Of a stretch of 64,000 nucleotides of DNA, positions 1-8,852 are shown piece after piece. Position 1 is the stretch's first letter. Each line of letters opens with the position of its first letter. Below the pieces are notes generated by a model. It ran no database searches and had not been told where the DNA came from. It worked only from the letters and a program-made list of their open reading frames with translations. Position numbers and translations under genes: made by a program. Source of the DNA: Martinezella rhizogenes (GTDB lineage: Bacteria > Pseudomonadota > Alphaproteobacteria > Rhizobiales > Rhizobiaceae); NCBI RefSeq assembly GCF_000799715.1, contig NZ_JUHG01000011.1:1116001-1180000 (forward strand). Direction: 5' to 3'.

Positions 1-700
1 TGTTGCCCTTCGCATAGCCATAGGCGTAGTTGCCCATCTGCTCCTGCGGGACACGGATATAGGTGTGGGTCAGGCCGAGCCCCGGGAAGATCTTGCCTTC
101 CATCAGATCGTCGAACGGCGCGCCCATGCTCGCGGCGGCGAGATAGCCGAACAGGCCGATGCTGGGGTTGGAATAGAGCCGATGGGTGCCGGCGGCATAG
201 GCCGGCTTCCAGTTCCGGTAATAGGCGATCATCTTGTCCTGACCGGTCACATCATCAGGAAACTGCAGCGGCAGACCGCCCGCCGTATAGGTGCCGAGAT
301 CGAGAAGACTGATGTTGTCGAAGCTGCTTCCGGCGAGCGCGGGCAGATATTTGCTCGCCTTGTCGGAAAAGGACAGCGTTCCGCGCAGTTGTGCATAGGA
401 TGCAAGAGTTGCCGTGAAGGTCTTGCTGATCGAGCCGAGCTCGAAGAGCGTATCCTTGGTGACCTTCTGCCCGCTCTCCCTGGAGGCGACGCCGTAGTTG
501 AAGACATAGTGCTTGCCGTGGACCGAGACCGCCACGGCCACGCCCGGAATATCGTTTTCCTTCATGGTGGGGCGGATCGCGTCGTTGACGGCGCGCTCAA
601 GCCGGGCTTGCTCGCCGCCATCAGCAGCGTAGACGCTGGTGCCATGGAACAGAGACGCGACGGCGATCATTCCAAGTGTTGGAAGAAAGAGATTTCTCAT
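1..700 (-). CDS. ampC: Class C beta-lactamase AmpC (3' end beyond window)
   Basis: Periplasmic serine beta-lactamase of class C, hydrolysing penicillins and cephalosporins. Translating down from the ATG at 700 gives a hydrophobic signal peptide (about residues 1-25, ending VYAA), then the active-site motif S-I-S-K at residues 90-93 in the context FELGSISKTF, and the second motif Y-S-N in RLYSNP near residue 175. The third motif (K-T-G) would lie beyond the left edge, so 233 codons are seen of a usual 380-390. It is divergent from an AmpR-like regulator 157 bp away, the classic inducible arrangement. Other serine hydrolases share this fold, but the surroundings of both motifs are typical of AmpC. 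Confidence 0.9.
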   Translation of the reverse strand, partial: MRNLFLPTLGMIAVASLFHGTSVYAADGGEQARLERAVNDAIRPTMKENDIPGVAVAVSVHGKHYVFNYGVASRESGQKVTKDTLFELGSISKTFTATLASYAQLRGTLSFSDKASKYLPALAGSSFDNISLLDLGTYTAGGLPLQFPDDVTGQDKMIAYYRNWKPAYAAGTHRLYSNPSIGLFGYLAAASMGAPFDDLMEGKIFPGLGLTHTYIRVPQEQMGNYAYGYAKGN

Positions 701-857
701 AACGAAAACAATGTCCTTATGTAGATAATTGACCGCATCCGCAACGAATGACGGCCAGCAGTTAGCAAGGGAAAACGGACTATGCAGCCGCGCCATGACC
801 TCGACAAACGATCAATTCTGGGCTTAGACATGAGAAAAACTTGGGCATTGAGGGATC
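701..857. promoter_or_regulatory. ampC-ampR divergent promoter region
   Basis: Both genes are read outward from this 157 bp. In known ampC-ampR pairs the LysR-type regulator binds here and controls both directions. I do not see an unambiguous palindromic AmpR box; the stretch around 820-845 (TTAGACATGAGAAAAACTT) is the most A-rich, asymmetric candidate. The assignment rests on gene arrangement, not on a recognised site. Confidence 0.4.
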
Positions 858-1733
858 ATGGACATTTCGCAGCTACCGCTGAACGCCCTGCGCGTCTTCG
901 AAGCCTCGGCGCGGCATGGCAGCTTTACACGGGCCGGCATGGAGCTTCGGGTTACGCAGACGGCCATCAGCCATCAGGTCAAGGCGCTTGAGGAGGTCCT
1001 GGGGATCACCCTGTTCAAGCGCCTGCCGCGCGGCCTGGCGCTGACCGACGAAGGACATGCGCTGCTGCCGGTGCTGACCGATGCATTTCGGCGCATGAGC
1101 GCGACGCTCAGCCAGCTAGAGGAAGGCAACTTCGACGAGATACTGACCGTCGGCGTGGTCGGCACCTTCGCGATCGGCTGGCTCTTGCCGCGCCTCTCCT
1201 CGTTCAAGGTTCAGCATCCCCACGTCGATCTACGGCTCAAGACGAACAACAATCGCGCCGACATGGTGCTCGACGGCCTCGATTTCTTCCTCCGGTTCGG
1301 CGACGGTGCATGGCACGGAACGGAGGCGATCCATCTGATGGATGCACCCCTTTCTCCGGTGTGCACGCCGGCATTAAGCCAACATCTCCGCGCGCCGGCG
1401 GATATGGCCAATCTCGAGCTGCTGCGGTCATATCGGGTCGATGAATGGCCGCTCTGGTTCAGGGCGGCGGGGGCAGCGCCACCCAATCTGCGCGGCTGGA
1501 TGTTCGATTCGTCCCTGACGTTGGTGGAGGCGGCCGCGCGGGGCGTGGGCGCGGCACTCGTTCCTGTCGCCATGTTCTCGGAGGAGATTGAAGCGGGCCG
1601 GATCGTTCAGCCGTTTCCAATCACGGTGCTGACCGGCAGTTATTGGCTGACGCGACTGAAATCACGCGCGGAAACCGCTTCCATGAAGGCTTTTCGCCAA
1701 TGGTTGATGGCGGAAATGGAAGATCAGCCGTAA
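858..1733 (+). CDS. ampR: LysR-family regulator AmpR
   Basis: LysR-type transcriptional regulator of 291 residues. The N-terminal winged helix covers about residues 5-65 (SFTRAGMELRVTQTAISHQV is the recognition region), followed by a periplasmic-binding-like effector domain. The sequence is of the GcvA/AmpR type. In family members AmpR senses muropeptides and activates ampC. Its position divergent from ampC makes that the expected target. The ATG at 858 gives MDISQLPLNALRVFEA, the usual AmpR-type N-terminus. It converges on a truncated acetyltransferase whose stop lies 14 bp beyond. Confidence 0.88.
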   Translation: MDISQLPLNALRVFEASARHGSFTRAGMELRVTQTAISHQVKALEEVLGITLFKRLPRGLALTDEGHALLPVLTDAFRRMSATLSQLEEGNFDEILTVGVVGTFAIGWLLPRLSSFKVQHPHVDLRLKTNNNRADMVLDGLDFFLRFGDGAWHGTEAIHLMDAPLSPVCTPALSQHLRAPADMANLELLRSYRVDEWPLWFRAAGAAPPNLRGWMFDSSLTLVEAAARGVGAALVPVAMFSEEIEAGRIVQPFPITVLTGSYWLTRLKSRAETASMKAFRQWLMAEMEDQP

Positions 1734-1747
1734 CGGTATCCTTGGCA

Positions 1748-2110
1748 CTACGCAGTGAACGCAAAGTCCAGAACCTGCCGCACCAGCTCGGTCGCATAGC
1801 CTTTGCCCCAGCTATCTGGATGTAGATGATAGGAGAGGTTGAGACCCTCAAACTCCCTCGACACGGTGACCCCGCCGAACCCGATTAGCTCGCCATCCGC
1901 TTCGACGGCCCAGCGGCCAAATCCATGGCTGCGCCAATGATCCATATCGCGCGCAAGGCGTCGGCCACTCTCCTCCCGCGTATCTGGCGTCGGGTCTGGC
2001 CGATGCGCAACAAGTTCCTGCCGCGAAAAGAGCGCCGCGACGAAATCGATGTCCGTCTCCACCGGCACCCGCAAAAGCAGACGCTTTGTGCGCCAAACCC
2101 GCTCAGCCAT
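1748..2110 (-). pseudogene. GNAT acetyltransferase, C-terminally truncated
   Basis: The 120 residues match the N-terminal two thirds of a RimJ/RimL-type GNAT N-acetyltransferase: an opening TKRLLLRVPVETD strand, GELIGFGGVTV, and the acetyl-CoA pyrophosphate loop WGKGYATE near residue 105. The reading frame then stops (VLDFAFTA, stop). The usual motif B strand and C-terminal beta strands, roughly 50 residues, are missing. The stop lies 14 bp from the end of ampR, so the lost part was probably deleted rather than frameshifted. It may be non-functional; an intact short variant is less likely. Confidence 0.65.
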
Positions 2111-2257
2111 CGATCATCCTAACCAGCCTCTCCCGGGAACGAGCACCACCGCCGCAATTGGAGGTGAAGAAAAGCACCCCTGATCCCCGATGATCGTCAT
2201 GGGCACTTTGCGGTCTTCCACGGATTATGTAAATCGAACAGGAACAAGGATTGGGAG

Positions 2258-2779
2258 ATGGTTATGAGCGACGACTTGCTGGGCACTGATATCAATGCGA
2301 TTACGCGGATCCATGGAACTTTCACGCTGCGATCCGGTCTGGTCTCAAACGAGTATTTCGACAAGTACCGATTCGAATCCGACCCGGCTCTTCTGCGCCG
2401 CCTAGCGCGATGCATGTTGCAGCTATTGCCGAGCGATACGCAGGTTTTGGCCGGCCTGGAACTGGGCGGCGTCCCGATTGCCACCGCAATGTCGCTGGAA
2501 AGCGGGCTGCCGGCGGCCTTCATCCGCAAGGAGGCAAAGAGCTACGGCACATGCAAGGCGGTCGAAGGCCTGGATATCAAGGGCAAGAAAGTCACGTTCA
2601 TAGAGGATGTGATCACCACGGGCGGTGCAGTCGTCGACGCGGCTAAGCTGGTCCGTGCCGAAGGCGCCGATATTCTCGCCGTCATCTGCGCGATCTGGCG
2701 CGGGAACGGCGAACCCTCTCTTCCCGGACTTCCGGGCCTCCCTGTCTTTCCGGCGCTGCGGGCATCTGAATTGCGATAG
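2258..2779 (+). CDS. pyrE: Orotate phosphoribosyltransferase-like protein
   Basis: Type I phosphoribosyltransferase of 173 residues. The PRPP-binding motif is clear (VTFIEDVITTGGAVVDAA, about residues 112-129), preceded by the PyrE-type HGTFTLRSGLVSNEYFDKYRFE and GLELGGVPIATA. PyrE joins orotate to PRPP to make OMP in pyrimidine synthesis. It is shorter than the roughly 230-residue PyrE common in rhizobia, so this may be a second, specialised copy acting on another base. Two starts are possible: ATG 2258 (AAGGA 7 bp upstream) or ATG 2264 (GGGAG 6 bp upstream). Confidence 0.75.
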   Translation: MVMSDDLLGTDINAITRIHGTFTLRSGLVSNEYFDKYRFESDPALLRRLARCMLQLLPSDTQVLAGLELGGVPIATAMSLESGLPAAFIRKEAKSYGTCKAVEGLDIKGKKVTFIEDVITTGGAVVDAAKLVRAEGADILAVICAIWRGNGEPSLPGLPGLPVFPALRASELR

Positions 2780-2793
2780 GGATACAGCCAAGC

Positions 2794-3789
2794 TTATACG
2801 GCTATCGCCAACGCCGCCTGTTCGTAGCAGCAGGCAGCGTTGGAAACACCCACGCGGCATCCGGATTCATGAAGCGTATCCGCCACCACCTCCACAAAGA
2901 GCCGGCGGAACCATACAGCCCTGCTATCGGCCTTATCGACACGGCGATAGAGCATCGTCACTGGATCGGCCGGTAGGTCGAGAGGCGGCTGCGAAACCGT
3001 CAGATTATGCAATTGCGCCATGCATCGGGCGATCGATTCCGGGATCGTCGCGATAGCCGGCATGGCCCGGAGCGCCATCGGCAAGGCGGAATAACGCGGC
3101 ACGGTCGCGACGACCTGACGACGATATCCGACACGGGCGAGAGCGAGATCGACATTGGTCAGCATGTTGCCTTCCAGGGAGACGGTAATGTGGTCTGCCT
3201 TCGCAAAATCCTCAAGCCCAAGCGGCGCGTCCAACCTTATATGCCGGGGGTCGTATATGCAGGCCGACGCCTGATCGAACAATGGCGCGCGAATATGCCA
3301 GGATGCCGGCTCCTCATGCACCGAGATGCTGAAGTCATAGGCCCCTTCGTCCAGTAGCTGCCCTGCTTCGCGCTTGTCGAAAGCCACGCCGGTCAACCGG
3401 GCATTTGGCGCAAGGCCGCGCAACCGCGCTGCCAATGGACCGAAAAAATCCGATTCGAGATTGTCGCACATGCCAACGCGGAACTCGCCCTGCCAGCTCG
3501 CAGGATCGAAAGCCGCCGGCGGTCGGATGGCCCGCTCAATGCCGGAAAGCGCGTCCTCAATGGCAGGAGCGATGGACAGAGCGCGCGCCGTCGGCTGCAA
3601 ACCGCGCCCGACACGCACGAACAATTCGTCGTCAAGCGTCTCGCGCAATCGGCGTAGCGCTGCGGACAGGCCCGGCTGGCCAAGCAGCAGCCGCTCGGCG
3701 GCACGGCTCACATTCCGTTCCTGCATCAGCACGGAAAAGGCCAGCAGCAGATTGAGGTCTATTTTTCGGAGTGTCGCATCATTCATCAT
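2794..3789 (-). CDS. LysR-family transcriptional regulator (NodD/LinR-like)
   Basis: LysR-type regulator of 331 residues with the N-terminus KIDLNLLLAFSVLMQERNVSRAAERLLLGQPGLSAALRRLRE, which is typical of the NodD/LinR branch. A substrate-binding domain follows. The C-terminal tail (SGCRVGVSNAACCYEQAALAIAV) runs past the usual end and may be poorly conserved. It is divergent from an MFS exporter gene 121 bp away, which is its likely target. An imperfect palindrome lies just upstream of the start. The effector is unknown. Confidence 0.85.
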   Translation of the reverse strand: MMNDATLRKIDLNLLLAFSVLMQERNVSRAAERLLLGQPGLSAALRRLRETLDDELFVRVGRGLQPTARALSIAPAIEDALSGIERAIRPPAAFDPASWQGEFRVGMCDNLESDFFGPLAARLRGLAPNARLTGVAFDKREAGQLLDEGAYDFSISVHEEPASWHIRAPLFDQASACIYDPRHIRLDAPLGLEDFAKADHITVSLEGNMLTNVDLALARVGYRRQVVATVPRYSALPMALRAMPAIATIPESIARCMAQLHNLTVSQPPLDLPADPVTMLYRRVDKADSRAVWFRRLFVEVVADTLHESGCRVGVSNAACCYEQAALAIAV

Positions 3790-3794
3790 TATCA

Positions 3795-3814
3795 GTAATA
3801 CCTGACATGGTTAC
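3795..3814. promoter_or_regulatory. Candidate LysR operator between regulator and MFS gene
   Basis: The imperfect inverted repeat GTAATACC-TGACAT-GGTTAC lies 6 bp upstream of the LysR-type gene and about 100 bp upstream of the divergent transporter gene. It is the only dyad I see in the intergenic region. Symmetric, AT-flanked sites in this position are usual for autoregulating LysR proteins. Binding is inferred. Confidence 0.4.
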
Positions 3815-3910
3815 TATCAATTTGCAATAGGATTAGAAGCTGTACATTTTCTCGTTCCCTGCCGCCAACCAACCTCCCAAGAGGCGACAGCATTGGAAGG
3901 AACGATCCCG

Positions 3911-5311
3911 ATGACGAATTCCCAATCACGAAGTGGGGCCGGGCTGGCATTATTGCTGCTTTGCGCCGCCAACTTTCTCGATGCCATGGATGTCTCCACC
4001 ATTGGCGTCGCCCTGCCCGCCATCCAGACCGAACTCGGCATGCAAGCGACATCGCTGCAATGGGCCGTTAGCGCCTATGTGCTCGGCTATGGCGGCTTTC
4101 TGCTGCTGGGCGGCCGCGTTGCCGATCTTTTCGGCCACCGCCGCGTCTTCCTCTGGTCGCTCGCCGTCTTCGCCGCCGCCAGCATCGCCGGCGGCTTCGT
4201 CGATAGCGCCCCGACCCTGATTGCCGCGCGACTGATCAAGGGCATCGCCGCCGCCTTCACCGCGCCGGCGGCTCTCGCCCTCCTGCTTTCCGTCTTTGGA
4301 GAGGGCAACGCCCGCGCCAAGGCGCTCGGCGTGTTCTCCTCAACAGGCGCTGCCGGCTTCGTGCTCGGTATGGTGCTGGGTGGTGCTGCAACCCTCTTCA
4401 GCTGGCGGGCGACGCTGGTCATGGGCGCGCCTGTCGCCCTCCTCACGCTGGCGATCGCTCCCTTCGTCCTGCCCGCCGACCGCCCGCGGACCGGATCAAA
4501 AGCCCGCTTCGACTGGGCCGGTGCGCTGACGATCACGCCCGGGCTGCTGCTGTTCGTCTTCGGCGTTACCAATGCCGCAGCCGAGGGCTGGCGGGCATTT
4601 CCCACCTGGGGCGCGCTTGTTGCAGCACTGGTCCTGATCCTGCTCTTCCTGCTCGTCGAAGCCCGGCATAGCGATCCGATGGTGCCACTTGCCATGTTCC
4701 GGCGCGCCAAGCTCAGCCATGCCAATGCCATCGCCGCCCTTTTCCAGGGCTCCTATGTCGGCTTCCAGTTCATCGCGACGCTTTATTACCAGACCGTCGT
4801 CGGCTGGTCGGCCTTCGCCACCGGCTTCTCTTTTGCCCTCGGCGGCGTCTGCGTGATGTTCCTGGCGCCGCGATTTGCGACGATCGGCCAGAACCGGGGC
4901 ACGACTGGCCTGATGACGCTCGGCGTCGGCTTGCAGGCTATCAGCTATATCTTCTGGGTGATCTCGGTCGGGCATATCGATCCGATTCTGCTCGTCGCGG
5001 TCTCGCAGATCTTGCTCGGTATCGGCTATGCCATGACCTATCCCTCGGTGCAGGTGGCAGCCCTTGCCGATGTCGAAGACGACAAATCAGGACTGGCCTC
5101 CGGCATGCTCTTCGCTTCCTTCCAGATTGGCGGCGGCATCGTGCTTGCGGCAGCCTCAGCCGTCTTCAGTGCGGCTCCTCAGTTCGGCTGGAACCCCTAT
5201 GTCGCCGGCACCGCCTTCGTTGCGATCCTCGCCACGGCGATCATAGCGCTGGCGGCCCTAGGGCCAAGAACGGCGACATCGCGTCCAGATGCCTACCAGG
5301 CCGCTGAATAG
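3911..5311 (+). CDS. MFS multidrug efflux transporter (DHA2-like)
   Basis: Major facilitator superfamily inner-membrane exporter of 466 residues with about 14 hydrophobic segments. The first helix reads CAANFLDAMDVSTIGVALPAIQ, the D1-like motif of drug:proton antiporters, and GGRVADLFGHRRVFLW is the loop 2-3 signature (motif A). The ATG at 3911 is preferred over the in-frame TTG at 3893 because GGAAGGAA sits 8 bp upstream of it. The divergent LysR-type gene suggests substrate-inducible control. The substrate cannot be deduced. Confidence 0.87.
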   Translation: MTNSQSRSGAGLALLLLCAANFLDAMDVSTIGVALPAIQTELGMQATSLQWAVSAYVLGYGGFLLLGGRVADLFGHRRVFLWSLAVFAAASIAGGFVDSAPTLIAARLIKGIAAAFTAPAALALLLSVFGEGNARAKALGVFSSTGAAGFVLGMVLGGAATLFSWRATLVMGAPVALLTLAIAPFVLPADRPRTGSKARFDWAGALTITPGLLLFVFGVTNAAAEGWRAFPTWGALVAALVLILLFLLVEARHSDPMVPLAMFRRAKLSHANAIAALFQGSYVGFQFIATLYYQTVVGWSAFATGFSFALGGVCVMFLAPRFATIGQNRGTTGLMTLGVGLQAISYIFWVISVGHIDPILLVAVSQILLGIGYAMTYPSVQVAALADVEDDKSGLASGMLFASFQIGGGIVLAAASAVFSAAPQFGWNPYVAGTAFVAILATAIIALAALGPRTATSRPDAYQAAE

Positions 5312-5321
5312 TCGGTATCTT

Positions 5322-5352
5322 TCATACCCGCGCCAATCCGGCGCGGGTATGA
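5322..5352. terminator. Bidirectional terminator hairpin
   Basis: Perfect 13-bp inverted repeat TCATACCCGCGCC / GGCGCGGGTATGA with a 5-base loop. It lies between the converging MFS and sigma-factor genes, so it can serve both strands. No long T-run follows. Confidence 0.7.
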
Positions 5353-5388
5353 GCGACCGTCCCGACGCCACCAGTGCCGTCACGAATA

Positions 5389-6660
5389 CTATTGCGATGA
5401 TAACGCAGCCGCCTCGGCCGCGCGGCGGCTCAGCAGGTCTCGCTCACGCTGGTTTCCGGCGAGCGTGGCAGCTTCCTCAAAGGCGGACCTCGCCTCCTCA
5501 AAGCGAGCAAGCTTGTGAAGCAGATCGCCGCGAACGCTCTGTACCAGATGATACCCTTTCAGCGCCGGCTCATGAGCAAGCTGGTCCATGATCGCCAGCC
5601 CAGCCTCCGGCCCCTCCACCATGCCCACAGCAACCGCGCGATTGAGCTCTACAATCGGCGACGGCACGACAGCCACCAGCTCCCCATAAAGCCCGGCGAT
5701 ACGGGACCAGTTGGTCTCATCGGCTGTATGGGCCTCCGCGTGGCAAGCGACGATTGCCGCCTGCAATGCGTAAGCGCCGCCGGCCCCTCCAAGGTCGCGT
5801 GCCTGTGCAAGTGCCCGCAGACCTCGCCGGATCTGTAATTGATCCCACAGGGCCCGGTTCTGCTCCAGCAGCAGGATCGGCTCGCCGTCAGCGTCCGTGC
5901 GTGCCGCGGTGCGCGAGGCATTCAGCTCCATTAGCGCCAGCAAGGCATGTGCTTCGGGCTCATTCGGTGCGACGGAGGTCAGCACGCGGCCCATGCGCAG
6001 CGCCTCATTGCAGAGCTGTGGCCTCAGCCAGTCCTCGCCACGCGCAGCCGTATAGCCCTCGTTGAAAATCAGATAGACGACCTCCAGCACGGATGCGAGC
6101 CGTTGCGCAAGCTCGTCCCCGCGCGGTGTCTCATAGGCCAGCCCCGATTCCGAAAGGGTTCGCTTGGCGCGGACGATGCGCTGGGCGATCGTCGCCTCGG
6201 GCAGTAGGAAAGCCCTGGCGATCTCCTCGGTCGTCAGGCCGCAGATCATCCGTAACGCCAATGCGACGCGGGCCTCACGCGAGATCAGCGGATGGGAAGC
6301 AGTGAAAACGAGGCGAAGCAGCTCATCGCCTATGTCGTCGTCGAGGGCGGCGTCCAGATCGGGCATAGCCTGCTGCTCCTCGTCCATATCCAGGGCGATC
6401 ATCTTATGCTTACGATCGAGCATCTGGCGACGGCGCAAATGATCGAGCGCGCGACGCTTGGCGGTCGCCATCAGCCATGCGCCCGGCCTTTCCGGAACGC
6501 CGGTCTCCGGCCATCGTTCGAGGGCTGCCAATAGCGCCTCCTGCGTCAGGTCTTCGGCAAGAGGCACATCGCGCAGCATCCTCGCCAGGCTAGTGATCAG
6601 CCTCGGCTGCTCGATCCGCCAGACAGCCAGGATCGTTCGATGGGAGTTGGCGGCCGTCAT
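5389..6660 (-). CDS. ECF42-type RNA polymerase sigma factor
   Basis: Extracytoplasmic-function-like sigma factor of 423 residues. Region 2 is at about residues 15-90 (AEDLTQEALLAALERWPETGVPERPGAWL, then AKRRALDHLRRR), region 4 at about 125-180 (LALRMICGLTTEEIARAFLLPEATIAQRIVRAKR). A long C-terminal extension follows (DUF6596, about 190-290, containing VYLIFNEGYTAARGE), then helical repeats. This layout defines the ECF42 group, which lacks a classic anti-sigma factor and is coupled to DGPF-family proteins. The gene encoding such a protein lies 32 bp upstream on the same strand. The C-terminal extension is thought to control activity in this group. Confidence 0.88.
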   Translation of the reverse strand: MTAANSHRTILAVWRIEQPRLITSLARMLRDVPLAEDLTQEALLAALERWPETGVPERPGAWLMATAKRRALDHLRRRQMLDRKHKMIALDMDEEQQAMPDLDAALDDDIGDELLRLVFTASHPLISREARVALALRMICGLTTEEIARAFLLPEATIAQRIVRAKRTLSESGLAYETPRGDELAQRLASVLEVVYLIFNEGYTAARGEDWLRPQLCNEALRMGRVLTSVAPNEPEAHALLALMELNASRTAARTDADGEPILLLEQNRALWDQLQIRRGLRALAQARDLGGAGGAYALQAAIVACHAEAHTADETNWSRIAGLYGELVAVVPSPIVELNRAVAVGMVEGPEAGLAIMDQLAHEPALKGYHLVQSVRGDLLHKLARFEEARSAFEEAATLAGNQRERDLLSRRAAEAAALSSQ

Positions 6661-6692
6661 GGCCGCCTATCCCGTCTCTTTCGGCGTTTGCC

Positions 6693-7085
6693 TCAAGCGA
6701 CTGCCGCCGCATGCGGATCGCACGCGCCCTCCATATCGGACGTGAAGAATGGGCGAACTTCGCACGTACCTTCCCAGCCCGGCATGAAATCTATGTGAAG
6801 CTGCATGAACTCGACGGCCAGCGCCACCGCCTCTTCCTTGTTCTGAAATTCGGAGATCGCGTAGCCGCCGATAACCTCCTTGGCTTCGACGAACGGGCCG
6901 TCGAGCACGTTGAGCTTCCCGCCCTTGATGCTGACGCGGGCACCCGTGGCCATCGGCATCAGTCCGCCGGTATCGATCATCCGGCCGGCCTTGATCTCAC
7001 GATCGGCAAGCTTGCCCATCGCTTCCATGAGTTCCGGCGTTGGCGTAGCGACGTGAGCAGATGTGATAATCGACATGAAGCGCAT
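6693..7085 (-). CDS. DGPF/YciI-family protein, ECF42 partner
   Basis: Small protein of 130 residues from the YCII-related (DGPF) family. The namesake motif is visible in LNVLDGPFVEAKEVIGGYAI, and the fold is a ferredoxin-like alpha-beta barrel dimer. The start at 7085 (MRFMSIITS) is supported by GAAGGGA about 7 bases upstream. A longer frame to 7259 has an Arg/Trp-rich N-terminus unlike the family. It is the first gene of a two-gene unit with the ECF42 sigma factor, an association found in many bacteria. Its biochemical role is not established. Confidence 0.88.
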   Translation of the reverse strand: MRFMSIITSAHVATPTPELMEAMGKLADREIKAGRMIDTGGLMPMATGARVSIKGGKLNVLDGPFVEAKEVIGGYAISEFQNKEEAVALAVEFMQLHIDFMPGWEGTCEVRPFFTSDMEGACDPHAAAVA

Positions 7086-7469
7086 TTGACCATTCCCTTC
7101 GAGGCGAGCAGCTGGCGTCATTGCCGCTGAATTGGCTCGCTCAATACAACGACGAAGCAATCCTTCGAGAATCGACAGGCGGGTAAAAAAAAGCGTGGCC
7201 GGGATCGAAAGACGGCAACTCCTCCAAGACCGCCAACGCCACCAGCCTATCAATGTCACGCGCAGATAAGCAACTCGCCAAATTGCGGCAATCTAGGACG
7301 CAGTCTCATGCCCTCGAATCCAGCCAGACGCCGGCGGCTGCTGATTGACTCCGAACGGCCATTGCAAGATGGTGACCGAATGCTGGAGCCCTCGGCTTTT
7401 GAAGGGATCGCCTGCCCTTCGCCTCGGGACGCATGAAGCCGCGATAGCGGGCAACGGGAGTCTGCATCC
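7086..7469. other. Intergenic region without a recognised gene
   Basis: This stretch separates the leftward DGPF/sigma unit from the rightward VOC gene and must hold both promoters. The reading frames here are short, Arg/Ser/Pro-rich and look like chance frames in GC-rich DNA. I see no strong hairpin or repeat. Confidence 0.5.
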
Positions 7470-7847
7470 ATGTTCGATCATGTCTCGATTGGCGTCAAAA
7501 GCCTGGAAAGATCCCGGCAATTCTACGATGCAGCGCTAGAACCCCTCGGCTACGAGCGGCTGACGAATTTCGACGGAACGGTCGGATATGGCGCGGAGCG
7601 GGCGCAATTCTGGGTCAGCCAGGTGGAACATCCGGTCCCGGCGGATCGCGGCTCCGGCCTGCATTTCTGCTTCGTCGCACCCAGCCGCGAAGCGGTCGAC
7701 GCCTTTTACGCCGCCGGGCTCGCGCAAGGCGGCGAAGACAATGGCAAGCCGGGCATCCGGCCGGACTACAGCCAGTTCTACTATGCCGCCTTCGTCATCG
7801 ATCCCGACGGCTACCGTCTCGAAGCCTATTTCCAGACCGGCCTATAA
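7470..7847 (+). CDS. VOC-family (glyoxalase-like) protein
   Basis: Protein of 125 residues of the vicinal oxygen chelate superfamily, with two beta-alpha-beta-beta-beta modules. It opens MFDHVSIGVKSLERSRQFYDAAL and closes VIDPDGYRLEAYFQ, both hallmark segments. Metal ligand candidates are His4, His near LHFCFV and Glu in RLEAYF. Members include glyoxalases, extradiol dioxygenases and fosfomycin-type resistance proteins. Nothing in the context selects among these. It stands alone between divergent and downstream units. Confidence 0.85.
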   Translation: MFDHVSIGVKSLERSRQFYDAALEPLGYERLTNFDGTVGYGAERAQFWVSQVEHPVPADRGSGLHFCFVAPSREAVDAFYAAGLAQGGEDNGKPGIRPDYSQFYYAAFVIDPDGYRLEAYFQTGL

Positions 7848-8075
7848 CAACCGCCGCACAACGGGCAACATCTGATCGACGCTCCGCTTTCAACAGCGGA
7901 ACTTCGGTCGTGGCACCATTCCCGCACCATATTCACTAACTGCTTGATGTTTCAGGCTGGCGTCAGGCTTCTGCCGTAAGTGCATGGTCGATGGGGATTG
8001 TCAGTGCCGTTGCGCAAGACGTCAGCGAAATTCCGTCACACCTTTGCATTCGACGACGGAAGGCGGCGTTTCCTG

Positions 8076-8852
8076 ATGTATGATGATTATGTTGCGTATC
8101 CGAAACGCGCGGCGTCTCTCAGCAAACCCATCGCATCATTTATGGCGCTCTTTGCGCTCTGGTGGTTGCTGCTGCTTGTTTTCAACAGATTTCCCCAGAT
8201 CGATCTTTCCGTCGCCCAGAGCGTCTTTACCGATGCGCCCTGCCCTTCGAGCCATCCGGTGGGTGCAGTCTGCGGCATGTTCGCCTACGACAGGAATGCG
8301 CTCTTCGCTTTCATGCGCGCCGTCACGCTCGTCCTGCCCTATATCGCAATCATCGTCTTGCTCGCGCTCCCGATCCTCTCCTGGAAGCAGCGTGGACCGC
8401 TTTGGCGGACGCCGAAAATCGACCAGTGCATCGCCGCGCTGGTATCGGTGGCGCTCGGCTGCGGCCTCCTGGTCAACCTGATCCTGAAAAACGTCTCCGG
8501 CCGACCGCGTCCCCGTGGGACCGATCTTTTCGGCGGAACGATGAGTTTCGTCCAGGCGGGCTCCTTCGCGGGCAAATGCCTCAGGAACTGTTCCTTCATC
8601 TCCGGAGAGGCGTCGTCAGCCGGATGGCTTCTCTGTCTCATCCCGCTGCTGCCACCACGTTGGCGCCTGCCGATGGGCGTGCCGCTTGCCGTTATATCGA
8701 TCCTGATGCCGGCCATGCGCGTCCTCACCGGCGCCCATTACCTGTCCGATGTGGTCCTTGGCTGGCTTTCGTCGCTGGTGATCTTCGCGGGCGTGCTGTC
8801 CCTCTTCGAGCTCTTCGGCTCTTCTTCAGCCGGCCTTGGGCAGAAGGCGTGA
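8076..8852 (+). CDS. PAP2-family membrane phosphatase with variant motif
   Basis: Integral membrane phosphatase of the PAP2 superfamily, 258 residues with about six membrane segments. Motif 1 K-x6-R-P is K138 to R145-P146 (KNVSGRPRP), and motif 3 R-x5-H-x3-D is R215/H221/D225 (RVLTGAHYLSD). Motif 2 reads S-G-E at 176-178 (CSFISGEAS) where most members have S-G-H. Relatives remove phosphate from lipid A or undecaprenyl pyrophosphate. The nearby eptA makes a lipid A or phospholipid substrate likely. ATG 8076 has GGAAGG 12 bp upstream; a GTG at 7980 would add 32 residues. Its 3' end overlaps the opposing regulator gene by 27 bp. Confidence 0.8.
   Translation: MYDDYVAYPKRAASLSKPIASFMALFALWWLLLLVFNRFPQIDLSVAQSVFTDAPCPSSHPVGAVCGMFAYDRNALFAFMRAVTLVLPYIAIIVLLALPILSWKQRGPLWRTPKIDQCIAALVSVALGCGLLVNLILKNVSGRPRPRGTDLFGGTMSFVQAGSFAGKCLRNCSFISGEASSAGWLLCLIPLLPPRWRLPMGVPLAVISILMPAMRVLTGAHYLSDVVLGWLSSLVIFAGVLSLFELFGSSSAGLGQKA

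Noticed and set aside
65..724. A 219-codon plus-strand frame at the left edge
   Set aside because: The minus strand encodes AmpC with signal peptide and S-x-x-K and Y-x-N motifs; the plus frame is its antisense image.
7256..7520. Two overlapping minus-strand frames upstream of the VOC gene
   Set aside because: Short, Arg/Ser-rich and overlapping the VOC start; no family resemblance or ribosome site.
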